Notes: generated by a model not told the origin, from the sequence alone. A stretch of DNA of 34,930 bases from Streptomyces harenosi (GCF_011008945.1 NZ_WYCT01000037.1:1-34930); one strand, 5' to 3'; counted from the first letter of the stretch, positions 1-8,291 are shown. A program made the numbers and translations.

Positions 1-638
1 CGCACCAGGCGAAGCCGGGAGGCCCAGTTCCCGCCGTAGGCGTCCTTGAAGGAGGAGTAGTCCAGCTCGACGTCGACCGCCCCGGACGCGGCCGGCACAC
101 CAGCCCCGGTGGCGGGCTCGGCGGTCAGCAGCACACCCTGCACACCCGCCTTGCGGGCGGCGGCCATGTCCTTGACCTCGACCTCGACCGCACTGCCTGG
201 CGCGGCCGGCGCCCGCCTGGCACCACGGCCCGCGATCCGCACACCCTTCCGCTTGCCGATACTGCCGGCCTGGTGGACACGCACCAAGCTCTTGCGCACC
301 CCGGCCGCCTCCCCGGCGCCGGTGCCCGACAGCAGCGGGGCCCGCCCCGCCTGATCGGCCCCGCCACCGGACACCCGCGTGACGAAGCTCCGCGCGGCCA
401 CCGCCCCCGCGGCGGGCCGCCAGTCCACGGCGGCGTCGTTACGGACCCCGGCACGCTTCTTGGCGAAGTCCCGCCCCGGTACGGACGGTTCCCGTTTGAC
501 GTCCGGGACCCTGCTGCTCCCGGAGGCGGCACTGGCGTCGTCGGGGATCAGCCCGACGAACATCACCATGCCGACGAACAGGGACACGGATCTGTGCCAG
601 TGCCCCAAATACCTCAGTTGCCTTATGAGTTGGTCCAC
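1..638 (-). CDS. secreted RHS/YD-repeat-type protein, N-terminal part only
   Basis: Reads off the left edge of the window, so only about 212 N-terminal residues are visible. I place the start at GTG 638-636, with GGAGG eight bases upstream. This gives a signal peptide: a basic N-terminus (RQLRYLGHWHR), a hydrophobic core (LFVGMVMFVGLI) and an ASA-A cleavage site. A shorter start at GTG 587 would lose the basic n-region. A low-complexity Arg/Ala/Gly linker follows, then the stretch LDYSSFKDAYGGNWASRLRL near the edge, which I know from the N-terminal region of Streptomyces RHS-repeat and SpvB-like wall proteins. Family knowledge: these are very large exported proteins that often end in a variable toxin domain. 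Neither the repeats nor any toxin tip lies in the window, so polymorphic toxin is an inference. It diverges from the FG-GAP gene at 870. Confidence 0.7.
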   Translation of the reverse strand, partial: MDQLIRQLRYLGHWHRSVSLFVGMVMFVGLIPDDASAASGSSRVPDVKREPSVPGRDFAKKRAGVRNDAAVDWRPAAGAVAARSFVTRVSGGGADQAGRAPLLSGTGAGEAAGVRKSLVRVHQAGSIGKRKGVRIAGRGARRAPAAPGSAVEVEVKDMAAARKAGVQGVLLTAEPATGAGVPAASGAVDVELDYSSFKDAYGGNWASRLRLV

Positions 639-758
639 AAAGGGGACCTCCCCCCTCACCCTGAACCGGCCAACGCACGTACGTGGCCGAGCGAATAACG
701 ATCAGACAGTAGGCACCCACGATCAACTCGGCAAGCAAAAACGGGCTATTCGGTCAAC

Positions 759-774
759 CCCGCACCTGTGCGGG
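759..774. promoter_or_regulatory. perfect 7-bp inverted repeat between divergent secreted-protein genes
   Basis: CCCGCAC-CT-GTGCGGG lies about 95-110 bases upstream of the FG-GAP gene and about 120 bases upstream of the RHS gene. The two-base spacer suits a protein-binding palindrome better than an RNA hairpin, although CCCGC/GCGGG could also form a stem with a six-base loop. No regulator is identifiable from the site alone. Confidence 0.3.
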
Positions 775-869
775 TCTGGAAAAGACTTTCTCAAGGTCGT
801 GTACTGTTCGCCCGACACTTTGGCCCGCTGACGCGGGCTCACATGCCAACGATCCGGGGGGATGCGCGC

Positions 870-3800
870 ATGCACGACACAGGCCGAAGACGGCACCGCG
901 GTGGACGCTTCCTGAGAGGCGCGCTGGTGGCGGCCCTCGCCGGCGGAACGCTCGGACTGACACCGCCGACGGCCACGGCGGCCGATCCGGCACCGGTCGC
1001 CCAGGACGCCGAGGAGCAGGCGCTCCAGCAGGCGGCCCGGACCGGCGAGCCGGTCGAGGTGGTGTCCGCCCGCACCGAGACGAGCGAGACCCACGCCCTG
1101 CCCAACGGCAATCTCCGACACACCCAGCACACCCTTCCGGTCCGCGTGAAGCGCGAGGGCGAGTGGCTGCCGGTGGACACCACGCTCACCGAGGCGGCCG
1201 GCCGCGTCGCACCCAAGGCGGCGTCCGGCAACGTGACCTTCTCCGCCGGGGGCGACACCCGCCTGGTCACCCTCGTCGACCAGGGCCGCACGCTCTCCCT
1301 GACCTGGCCCGAGCCGCTGCCCGAGCCCGCGCTGGAAGGCTCGGTCGCCACCTACCGCGAGGTCTTCCCCGGCGTCGACCTGGCCGTGCAGGCCAGCGTG
1401 GACGGCTTCAGCCAGGCCCTCATCGTCAAGACGCCCGAGGCCGCCGCCCAGCCCGCGCTGGACCGCATCGACTTCGGCCTGCGCGCCGACGGCCTGGAAC
1501 TGCGCCAGGACACCGAGACCGGCTCGCTGCGCGCGGTCAACCCGGCCGGGCAGACCGTCTTCGCCTCCTCCACCGCCCGCATGTGGGACTCCTCCGGCAG
1601 CGAGCCGACTCCCCCGACGGCCGGGCAGACGGCGACCCGGACGCTGAGCGCGGTCACCGCCGCCGCGGCCGACGCGGCGGACGGGGAGAGCTCCGGCACG
1701 CCCACCCCGCTCACGCCCGGGACCAGGAGCAGCGAGGTCGGCGTCCGCATCGGTGACGGCCGGGTCTCCCTGACGCCGGACCAGGAGCTGCTGGAGTCGC
1801 CGGACACCGAGTACCCCGTCTACATCGACCCGCGGATGACCGGCACCCGCGAGGCGTGGACCATCGCCTACAAGCCGCACCCGACCAGCAGCTACTGGAA
1901 CGGCACCGGCTGGAGCGGCGGCACCACCAGCGAGGCCCGCGTCGGCTACGAGTCCTCCACCGGAGGCACCGCCCGGTCCTTCTTCCGCGTGGGCTCCACC
2001 TTCCTCGCCGGTGTCAAGGTGATCGACGCCCAGTTCCAGATCACCGAGACCCACTCCTGGTCCTGCACGCCCAAGCCGGTGGAGCTGTACCTGACCGGTG
2101 CCATCAGCTCCTCCACCACGTGGAGCAACCAGCCGACGTGGAAGACCCGGCAGGACAGCCAGGACTACGCCCACGGCAACGAGTCGTTCGGCTGCCCCGA
2201 CAAGGCCGTCGACTTCGACGCCACCGACGCGGCGGTCAAGGCCGCGGCCGGCAAGTGGTCCAACGTCACCTTCGGCCTGCGCGCCCCGCAGACCGCCGAG
2301 GACAACAAGGACGAGTACAGCTGGAAGAAGTTCAAGCCGGACGCCAAGCTGATCGTCGAGTTCAACCGGCTGCCCAAGGCGCCGTGGGCGCTGGACACCG
2401 TGCCCAGCACCAAGGTCAGCGCCACCGAGTGCGGCAACGGCTCCTCGTACGTCACCCTCGGCAACACCGACGTGACGCTGACCGCGCAGGTGTGGGACCC
2501 GGACGGCGGGAAGGTGAACGTCCAGTTCCACCTGTGGCCCACCGGCAAGCACGACGTGGCCCCGGGCATCATCTTCAACCAGCGGGTGCAGGTCACCGTC
2601 ATCAGCACCGACTCGCGGGGTGCCCAGGCCCGTATCACGGTGCCCAAGGCCCTGCTCGCCCAGTACAAGACCGCGAGCAACGGGCAGTTCTCCTGGAAGG
2701 CCCAGGCGGAGGACGTCACCGACTCCTCGTTCGCCTCCGACTGGACGCCCACGCAGGGCGCTTCCGGCTGCCGCTTCGGCTTCGATCCGGACGCCCCGAC
2801 GGTGATGCCGTCCGTCGCCACGGCGGACGGCCAGTACCCCGAGACCACCGCCGCCTCCGGGCCGGTCGAGGGTGCGCTGGCCCGCACCGAGGGTGAGTTC
2901 GAGTTCGGCGCCAACGGCGTGACGGACACCGTCGAGTACCTGTGGGGCCTGGACCGCACGCCGCCGAGCAACTCGGTCAAGCCGGCCGTCAAGGGCGGCT
3001 CCGTCAAGCAGAAGATCACCCCGCTCACGCCGGGCCCGCACACGCTCTACGTCCGGTCCGTCGACGCGGGCGGCAACCCCGGCCCCGTCTATCCGTACCG
3101 CTTCTACGTGAAGAGCCCCGGTGTCATGGACAAGCCGGGCGACGTCAACGGTGACGGCAACCCCGATCTGTTCGCCGTGGACGGCAGCAACAACCTCCGG
3201 CTCTACGGCGGCACCGGCGGCGGACGGGTGGCCACCATGATCCCGCTCGGCTCCGGCGGCGGCTGGGGCGGTGCGCTGCTGACCCACCGCGGTGACTGGA
3301 CCGAGGACTTCTACGAGGACCTGGTCGCCCGCCGCTCCGACGGCAAGCTGTGGCTCTACCCCAACAACGGCCAGGGCGAGTTCACCGAGGACACCAAGCA
3401 GCAGGTCTACGTCTTCCCGGACCCGGAGACCGACGTCGCGACCGACACGGCGGCCATCAGGCAGATCGTCTCCGTCGGCGACATCACCCCCAACGCGGAG
3501 GCGTACAACCCCGACTTCGTCGCGGTCATCGGCGACCAGCTCTGGTTCCTGCCCGGCTACACGGGCGGCACGGTGGAGTCGGGCTACCTGATCGGCAACT
3601 CCGGCTGGGGCGGGATGCAGCTCGCCTCCCCCGGTGACGTCGACGGCGACGGCTTCGTCGACCTCGTCGCCCGGAACACCGCCACCGGTGACGTCTGGCT
3701 GTACCACGGCCGCAGCCGGGGCGACGCGGACGGCGACGGTGTCCCGGACGGCGGCACCGACCCCGCGTCCCTGGGCGCCCCGGCCTACCGCACGGCGTAC

Positions 3801-4001
3801 GCCACGGGGTGGACGACGACCGCCCGTCCGCTGATCACCGCGAGCGGCGACTCGGACGGCGACGGCGTCTCGGACCTGTGGACGACGACGTCGAACACCT
3901 CGGCGGGGCTGGAGTTCCTGCCGGGCCGCAAGACCGGCCCGGTGGGCGCCCCCACGGTCGTGGGAACCACCGGATGGCAGACGATCAAGGCCATCTCCTG
4001 A
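870..4001 (+). CDS. secreted FG-GAP/VCBS-repeat protein with DNRLRE-like domain
   Basis: 1043 residues from ATG 870, chosen because GGGGGG lies just upstream and because it gives a clean signal peptide (RRRHRGGRFLRGALVAALAGG, cleavage near TATAA-DP). The frame is open back to 768, but the extra residues would bury the signal. After an N-terminal region shared with Streptomyces RHS proteins (residues about 40-330), a DNRLRE-like beta-sandwich follows (YPVYIDP, then SSYWNGTGW). An Ig-like region leads to a C-terminal propeller-type domain with three calcium-loop motifs: DVNGDGNPDLF, DVDGDGFVDLV and DSDGDGVSDLW. FG-GAP/VCBS blades of this kind bind Ca2+ and are usually extracellular adhesion or scaffold modules. 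No catalytic motif is visible, so the role is unknown. A strong hairpin follows ten bases after the stop. Confidence 0.85.
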   Translation: MHDTGRRRHRGGRFLRGALVAALAGGTLGLTPPTATAADPAPVAQDAEEQALQQAARTGEPVEVVSARTETSETHALPNGNLRHTQHTLPVRVKREGEWLPVDTTLTEAAGRVAPKAASGNVTFSAGGDTRLVTLVDQGRTLSLTWPEPLPEPALEGSVATYREVFPGVDLAVQASVDGFSQALIVKTPEAAAQPALDRIDFGLRADGLELRQDTETGSLRAVNPAGQTVFASSTARMWDSSGSEPTPPTAGQTATRTLSAVTAAAADAADGESSGTPTPLTPGTRSSEVGVRIGDGRVSLTPDQELLESPDTEYPVYIDPRMTGTREAWTIAYKPHPTSSYWNGTGWSGGTTSEARVGYESSTGGTARSFFRVGSTFLAGVKVIDAQFQITETHSWSCTPKPVELYLTGAISSSTTWSNQPTWKTRQDSQDYAHGNESFGCPDKAVDFDATDAAVKAAAGKWSNVTFGLRAPQTAEDNKDEYSWKKFKPDAKLIVEFNRLPKAPWALDTVPSTKVSATECGNGSSYVTLGNTDVTLTAQVWDPDGGKVNVQFHLWPTGKHDVAPGIIFNQRVQVTVISTDSRGAQARITVPKALLAQYKTASNGQFSWKAQAEDVTDSSFASDWTPTQGASGCRFGFDPDAPTVMPSVATADGQYPETTAASGPVEGALARTEGEFEFGANGVTDTVEYLWGLDRTPPSNSVKPAVKGGSVKQKITPLTPGPHTLYVRSVDAGGNPGPVYPYRFYVKSPGVMDKPGDVNGDGNPDLFAVDGSNNLRLYGGTGGGRVATMIPLGSGGGWGGALLTHRGDWTEDFYEDLVARRSDGKLWLYPNNGQGEFTEDTKQQVYVFPDPETDVATDTAAIRQIVSVGDITPNAEAYNPDFVAVIGDQLWFLPGYTGGTVESGYLIGNSGWGGMQLASPGDVDGDGFVDLVARNTATGDVWLYHGRSRGDADGDGVPDGGTDPASLGAPAYRTAYATGWTTTARPLITASGDSDGDGVSDLWTTTSNTSAGLEFLPGRKTGPVGAPTVVGTTGWQTIKAIS

Positions 4002-4010
4002 CCGTGTGAC

Positions 4011-4045
4011 GAGGCGGCCGCTCCCCCGCCGGGGGCGGCCGCCTC
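4011..4045 (+). terminator. hairpin terminator after the FG-GAP gene
   Basis: An 11-bp GC-only stem (GAGGCGGCCGC with GCGGCCGCCTC) extended by C4/G4 around a three-base loop, with one bulged T. It starts nine bases after the stop at 4001. There is no T-run, only a CT-rich tail, which is common for Streptomyces terminators. Confidence 0.65.
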
Positions 4046-4061
4046 CTCCTTCCCCTCCGCC

Positions 4062-4092
4062 GGCCGCGGGCGCCCAGGAAGCGCCCGCGGCC
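4062..4092 (+). terminator. second perfect hairpin upstream of the phospholipase D-like gene
   Basis: A perfect 12-bp stem (GGCCGCGGGCGC with GCGCCCGCGGCC) around a seven-base loop, only 15 bases before the putative GTG start at 4108. It may be part of a tandem terminator or may occlude the leader of the downstream gene. Confidence 0.45.
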
Positions 4093-4107
4093 CTCTCGTA
4101 CCAAGGA

Positions 4108-5255
4108 GTGATCCCGATCGGAGCCCACCGGCGCCTGTGCGCCGCCCTCCTGCTCGCGTGCGCGGCCGTCCTGCCGGGCCCCGGCACTGCGGCCGCGGTG
4201 GACGCCGCCCCCCTCAGCACGGGAGCGGTGTTCAACAACCCCAAGGGGACCAGCGCGGAGCAGAACGCCGTCAAGAACCACATCATCGGTGCGATCGGCG
4301 ACACCCAGAGCGGACGGCTGATCCGTGCCGCCCTGTACGCCCTGACGGACCAGGACTACACGGACGCGCTGCTGGCCGCCCATGCCCGAGGGGTGGGCGT
4401 CCGGGTGGTGCTGGACGCGTCGTACAGCGACTCGGCCGCCGCGCGGAGCCTGATCGCCGGGCTGGGAACGGACGAGTCCGCCGGTTCCTTCGTCCACGTC
4501 TGCGCCACCGGCGGCGCCTGTGTGGCGACCGGCGGCACCAACGCCATCAACCACAACAAGTTCTTCACCTTCTCCCGCGTCGGCGACGCGGGCGTGGCGG
4601 AGGACGTGGTCATCCAGACCTCGGCGAACCAGACCCCGGTCAACGTCGCCAAGTACTGGAACAACGCCTACACCCGGGTCGGCAACACCGAGCTGTACAC
4701 GGCGTACGCGGGATACTTCAACGAGCTGGTGGCGGAGCGGAAGAGCGACGACCACTCCGTCAACGCCAAGGTGGGGACCGAGAAGTACTACTTCTTTCCG
4801 CAGAAGACCGGGGACATCGTCGTCGACATCCTCCGCAACGTCTCCTGCACGGGCAACACCACGGTGGGCACGGCCACGCACAGGTCCGTCGTGCGGGTGG
4901 CCGCCTTCGCGCTGCACCGTGACGAGGTCGCCGGCGCCCTGGCGTCCCTGGCCCAGGGGTGCTCGGTCCAGGTGGTGTACGCCGACAGCAACGACGCGGC
5001 CGGCCTCGGCGGACGTGCCAACCTGACGCTGAAGCGGCTCAACGCCGCGGCTATCTGGTCCACTCCAAATACCTCCTGGTCGAGGGCAACTACGCCGGCC
5101 ACCCCGACACCAAGTGGACCTTCACCGGCTCGCACAACCTGGACTACTCGTCCCTGCGCGACAACGACGAGGCGCTGCTGCGCGTCGAGGGTGCCACGAC
5201 GCACGACGCCTACGCCCGCAACTTCGCCGCCCTGCTCGCCCAGGCCGCGGGGTGA
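4108..5255 (+). pseudogene. secreted phospholipase D-like protein, broken by a -1 base frameshift
   Basis: A secreted two-HKD phosphodiesterase-type protein. The annotated start is GTG 4108 (VIPIGAHRRL), which overlaps its own AAGGA; an in-frame ATC at 4117 has better spacing. A signal peptide (LCAALLLACAAVLPG...TAAAVDA) is followed by the first half-site NHNKFF (residues 148-153, H149-x-K151). The frame is lost near 5045-5055, where AACGCCGCGGCTATC would need one more G to continue as GGC TAT CTG GTC. The other frame then carries the second half-site HSKYLLVEG and an intact C-terminus to TGA 5255 (SHNLDYSSLRDNDEALLR). Both catalytic half-sites are present, so the gene is otherwise intact. 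A miscalled G-run base is as likely as a real null allele. PLD enzymes cleave phosphodiesters such as phosphatidylcholine; the substrate here is unknown. Confidence 0.75.
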
Positions 5256-5301
5256 GGCCGCGGCTGCGGCCGTGACCGCACGGGGCGCCGATGCGATGGC
5301 C

Positions 5302-5353
5302 GGGACGGGCGGAGGGGACGGGTGGCCGGGACGGGTGGCCGGGACGGGTGGCC
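5302..5353. repeat. 13-bp tandem repeat, four copies
   Basis: Three exact GGGACGGGTGGCC units at 5315-5353, preceded by a degenerate unit (GGGACGGGCGGAG, 5302-5314). They lie in the 257-base gap between the PLD-like gene and the convergent MerR gene. No ORF is convincing here. Confidence 0.7.
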
Positions 5354-5512
5354 GTGCCACCGCCGCGCGGTTGCGCGGACGTGCCGGCGGCGCGGCCACC
5401 GTCCGCGTCTCCGGGTCCCGGGCAAGTCTTCCGCGGGGCCCTTGGAGGGGTGAAGCCCGCAGGTCACAGCCGCTCGCCGGGGTTCGGCGACCGGCACGTC
5501 CCGGTGGGGCGC

Positions 5513-6556
5513 TCAGGAGTCGCCGCCGGTACGGTCTTCGGGAGGCCGAGACCGTTCGTCGAGGACCCGGGCCAGGGCCGAGGCGACGAGGGCGACGGTG
5601 CGGTCACCGTCCCGGGCCAGCCGGCGCAGGACCTGCCGCCCGGTGGTTCCCGCGAGCTCGACCAGCGCCTGGACGAGGCGGATCCGCGTGGCGGGGTCCG
5701 CGGTGGGCGCGGCGAGTTCGTCGGCCAGGGCGGCCGTGATCCGGTCCGCGCAGTCGGGGTCCCGGGACAGCGTTCCCAGCGCCTCCGCCGCCTCCACGTC
5801 GCGGGAGCCCTCGACCACCATGCCGACGAGTACGGGCACGGCCGCGGCCACGCCCAGTCCGCCCAGAGCCAGGGCGGCGGGCCCGCGCACCAGGGGGTCC
5901 GGGTCCGCGAGAGCCTCCGTGAGCACCGCGGCCGCGCCCGGCGCCCGGGGCGTCCCGGCGATCGCCAGCACCGCGCGCCGCCGGACCTCGGCGTCCTCCG
6001 AGCGGGCGCCGGCGGCCAGTGCAGCCACGCCGTCGCCGCCCGATCGGGCGAGCGCCCAGCGCAGGGCTCCCCCGACGATCGGGTCGGATTCGGCCAGGAC
6101 CGCCCCGGCCAGCAGCTCGGCGGGGACGGGCCGGCCCTCCGGCCGCGCCAGCACCGCCTGCTGTCTGCGCGCGGCGCTGCTCGAGTCCAGTGCCCGCATG
6201 AGTTCGACCGTGCCCAGGACGTCCTGCCAGTCACCGGGCGCCGAGGCGTCGATCGCGCGGAGCCGCTCCAGCAGCTCCCGTTCCCGGGCCAGACGTTCCT
6301 CTGTCCACCGGATGAGGTCGCCGACCAGGGCGGACGGCGTGAAGGCCGGATCCTCGAGCGCGCGCCCGATCTGCTTGAGCGACAGCCCGAGCGACCGCAG
6401 GCTCTCCACCTGGAAGATCCTGCGGACGTCCGCGGCGGAGTACTCGCGGTAACCGCCGACGGTGCGGCCCGTCGGCCGCACCAGCCCCAGGGCGTCGTAG
6501 TGCCGGAGCATCCGGGTGCTCACCCCGGAGCGGCGGGCCACCTCACCGATCAGCAA
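5513..6556 (-). CDS. MerR-family regulator fused to HEAT repeats
   Basis: 347 residues from TTG 6556. The start codon overlaps the stop of the preceding HEAT-repeat gene by seven bases (TTGCTGA), implying translational coupling. Residues 1-70 are a MerR winged helix (IGEVARRSGVSTRMLRHYD, GGYREYSAADVRRI), followed by the MerR dimerisation helix (about 75-115, charged Leu/Arg/Glu). Instead of a metal- or drug-binding domain, the rest (about 125-340) is Ala/Leu/Val-rich HEAT or PBS-lyase-type helical repeats such as DPLVRGPAALALGGLG and DAEVRRRAVLAIAG. HEAT arrays usually bind proteins, so the ligand may be a partner protein. A MerR-type dyad in the operon promoter (7447-7477) points to autoregulation. 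Confidence 0.85.
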   Translation of the reverse strand: MLIGEVARRSGVSTRMLRHYDALGLVRPTGRTVGGYREYSAADVRRIFQVESLRSLGLSLKQIGRALEDPAFTPSALVGDLIRWTEERLARERELLERLRAIDASAPGDWQDVLGTVELMRALDSSSAARRQQAVLARPEGRPVPAELLAGAVLAESDPIVGGALRWALARSGGDGVAALAAGARSEDAEVRRRAVLAIAGTPRAPGAAAVLTEALADPDPLVRGPAALALGGLGVAAAVPVLVGMVVEGSRDVEAAEALGTLSRDPDCADRITAALADELAAPTADPATRIRLVQALVELAGTTGRQVLRRLARDGDRTVALVASALARVLDERSRPPEDRTGGDS

Positions 6557-7434
6557 TCCGCGGCCCCCGCTTCCTCCGCGGCCCCCGCATCCTCCACGAT
6601 TCCCGCTTCCTCCCTGGCCCCCGCTGCCTCCACCATCCTCGCTTCCTCCCTGGCCCCCGCTTCCTGCGCGGCCTCGGCGGTCTCGGTCTTCCCGGCGGCT
6701 TCCGTGGCCCCCGTGCCGGCCGGCGCCGCAGCGGCGGCGGCAGCGGCTGCCGCGGCGGCGGCTCGCTCCGGACCGAGCGTGACCAGGCGCCTGGCCTCCT
6801 CGACGGCCGCGTCGAAACCGGTCTCCGGGTTCTGCCGGAGCAGCTCGGTGGCACGGGCGTGCGCGGCCACCGCCGGATCGGGACTCTCCGCGGCCCGCTC
6901 CAGGGCGGGCTCGGCCACGTCCCCGAGGCCGGCCAGGGCCCGGCTCAGACTCAGCCGCACGCTGCGATCACCGCGGCCGAGCTGCGCGACCAGTTCCTCG
7001 GCCAGGGCCTTCACCTCCTCCTCGTCCTCGGGAACGAGGAGGACCGCGACGCGCCACGCGGTCCGCGCGACCTCGTCGTCGGGGTCACGCAGCATGTCGC
7101 GAGTGATCCAGGCCCCTGTGCTCCGGTCACCGATCTTGGACAGCGTGTGCAGCGCCTGGCTGCGGGCCCGCGGGCGCTCGGAGCCGAGCTCCTGGCGGAT
7201 CCGGGGCAGGGTGATCCGCGGCGGCAGGCGGGTCAGCGCCCAGGACAGCATGTCCCGCACGAAGAAGTCCGGCTCGACGGCGCACCGCTCGATGAGCGTC
7301 TCCAAGAAGGCGGGGTCGGCCTTCGAGCCGGCCGCCAGGGCCGCCTGGAGCCGGACGGACGGGTCGTCGGCGCACAGGGCGCCGGCCACCCGGGCGTCCT
7401 GCGGGGCTACGTGGGTCGTGTGGATCGGAACCAC
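6550..7434 (-). CDS. HEAT-repeat protein with Ala-rich repetitive tail
   Basis: 294 residues if started at GTG 7434. That GTG overlaps a perfect AGGAGG, whereas the in-frame ATC at 7425 and GTG at 7389 have usable spacing, so the true start is uncertain. Residues about 10-210 are HEAT-like helical repeats (DPSVRLQAALAAG, DFFVRDMLSWALTRLP, DPDDEVARTAWRVAVLL, DRSVRLSLSRALAGLG). A run of 12 alanines follows, then three 12-residue repeats of the type EAGAREEARMV near the C-terminus. It is the first gene of the operon with the MerR-HEAT gene; the two may interact through their HEAT surfaces (inference). No enzymatic motif is seen. Confidence 0.8.
   Translation of the reverse strand: MVPIHTTHVAPQDARVAGALCADDPSVRLQAALAAGSKADPAFLETLIERCAVEPDFFVRDMLSWALTRLPPRITLPRIRQELGSERPRARSQALHTLSKIGDRSTGAWITRDMLRDPDDEVARTAWRVAVLLVPEDEEEVKALAEELVAQLGRGDRSVRLSLSRALAGLGDVAEPALERAAESPDPAVAAHARATELLRQNPETGFDAAVEEARRLVTLGPERAAAAAAAAAAAAAPAGTGATEAAGKTETAEAAQEAGAREEARMVEAAGAREEAGIVEDAGAAEEAGAADC
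6559..6666 (-). repeat. 36-bp tandem repeat, three copies, in the HEAT gene 3' end
   Basis: Encodes three 12-residue units beginning QEAGAREEARMV, EAAGAREEAGIV and EDAGAAEEAGAA immediately before the last two residues. Low-complexity coding repeats of this kind change copy number easily. Confidence 0.7.
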
Positions 7435-7446
7435 CTCCTGGACCCA

Positions 7447-7477
7447 AGTGGAAACCTTCTCACCGTGTCAAGGTCAA
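7447..7477 (-). promoter_or_regulatory. MerR-type promoter and operator of the HEAT/MerR operon
   Basis: On the minus strand a -35 TTGACC (7477-7472) and a -10-like TCCACT (7452-7447) are separated by 19 bases, the long spacer typical of MerR-controlled promoters. The spacer holds a dyad at 7454-7474 with half-site ACCTTnnCAC and its mirror GTGnnAAGGT, ten matching positions on each side. A transcript starting near 7440 would have a leader of only a few bases before the start codon. The dyad sits in the region divergent to the SRPBCC gene, so it might affect both directions. Confidence 0.65.
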
Positions 7478-7639
7478 GCCCATGACCGGGCCCGCCCCCC
7501 TCGCAACCGCGACGGTGCGGGACCTGGGCGCACCGGGTACTCGAAGCGCGCGATGTGGGAACAGAAAGAGAAGCCCTGACGCACGAGGGGGAGACCGGGT
7601 GCCCGGTCGCCCGGCTCCCGCACCGAAGGAGAGACCACG

Positions 7640-8260
7640 ATGGCGCTCGAAGACGACGCCCAGCAGGCCGTGCCGGACACGCCGGGGACGCGCACCGACG
7701 GCGACGGCGTCACGCGCCGCCGTCCGCTGCGGGAGCGGCACGTGGAGGAGACGGTCGAGATCGCTGTGCCGGTGCGGACGGCGTACAACCAGTGGACGCA
7801 GTTCAAGACCTTCCCGCGCTTCTCGTCCGTGGTGCGCGGTGTCGAGCAGATCAGACCCACCGTGACCGCCTGGACCATCGGCTACGGACCCCTGCGCCAC
7901 CGCTTCGCGGTCGAGATCGTGGAGCAGGACCCCGACGCCTACCTGGCCTGGCGCGGCCTGGAGCAGAACCCCTCCCACCAGGGCGAGGTCGAGTTCAGGC
8001 CGACGGGGTCCGGCGGCACCGCGATCACCGTCCGGATGTTCCTGGAGCCGCGGGGAGCCGCGCGGATCCTCACCCGATCGGCCCCGGCCGGCCGCCTGAT
8101 CGCCCGGCTGGTGCACGGCGAACTGGTGAACTTCAAGCAGTTCATCGAGGGGCTGGGGCAGGAGGGCGGAGCCTGGCGCGGCACCATCCGCAACGGGCGC
8201 GTGCAGCACGATCACCCGGAACCGCCCAGGAGCCGCGTGGCCCAGTGGCCCGTCGGCTGA
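7640..8260 (+). CDS. SRPBCC (polyketide cyclase/START-like) family protein
   Basis: 206 residues; ATG 7640 has GAAGGAGA seven bases upstream. After a 35-residue polar N-terminus, a START/Bet v1-like fold begins with VEETVEIAVPVRTAYNQWTQF and FPRFSSVVRGVEQI, the usual beta-strand then helix signature. It ends with the long C-terminal helix (LIARLVHGELVNFKQFIEGL) that closes the hydrophobic pocket. Family members bind lipids or polyketides or act as cyclases, so the ligand cannot be told from sequence. It is 31 bases upstream of the molybdopterin oxidoreductase on the same strand, so co-transcription is likely, and it diverges from the HEAT/MerR operon. Confidence 0.85.
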   Translation: MALEDDAQQAVPDTPGTRTDGDGVTRRRPLRERHVEETVEIAVPVRTAYNQWTQFKTFPRFSSVVRGVEQIRPTVTAWTIGYGPLRHRFAVEIVEQDPDAYLAWRGLEQNPSHQGEVEFRPTGSGGTAITVRMFLEPRGAARILTRSAPAGRLIARLVHGELVNFKQFIEGLGQEGGAWRGTIRNGRVQHDHPEPPRSRVAQWPVG

Positions 8261-8291
8261 CCCGCGTACCGGACGAGAGAAAGGCGAACCG

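Noticed and set aside
750..780. CRISPR type I-E-like repeat (CCCCGCAC...GTGCGGG)
   Set aside because: Only one copy in the window and no spacer periodicity or cas genes; treated as a palindrome.
723..4304. 1193-codon open frame antisense to the FG-GAP gene
   Set aside because: Stop-free shadow caused by high GC; composition is Gly/Arg/Val/Leu-rich with no domain, and the plus-strand frame has a signal peptide and calcium-loop motifs.
5291..7579. 762-codon plus-strand frame opposite the HEAT/MerR genes
   Set aside because: Begins in a tandem repeat and mirrors two well-supported minus-strand genes.
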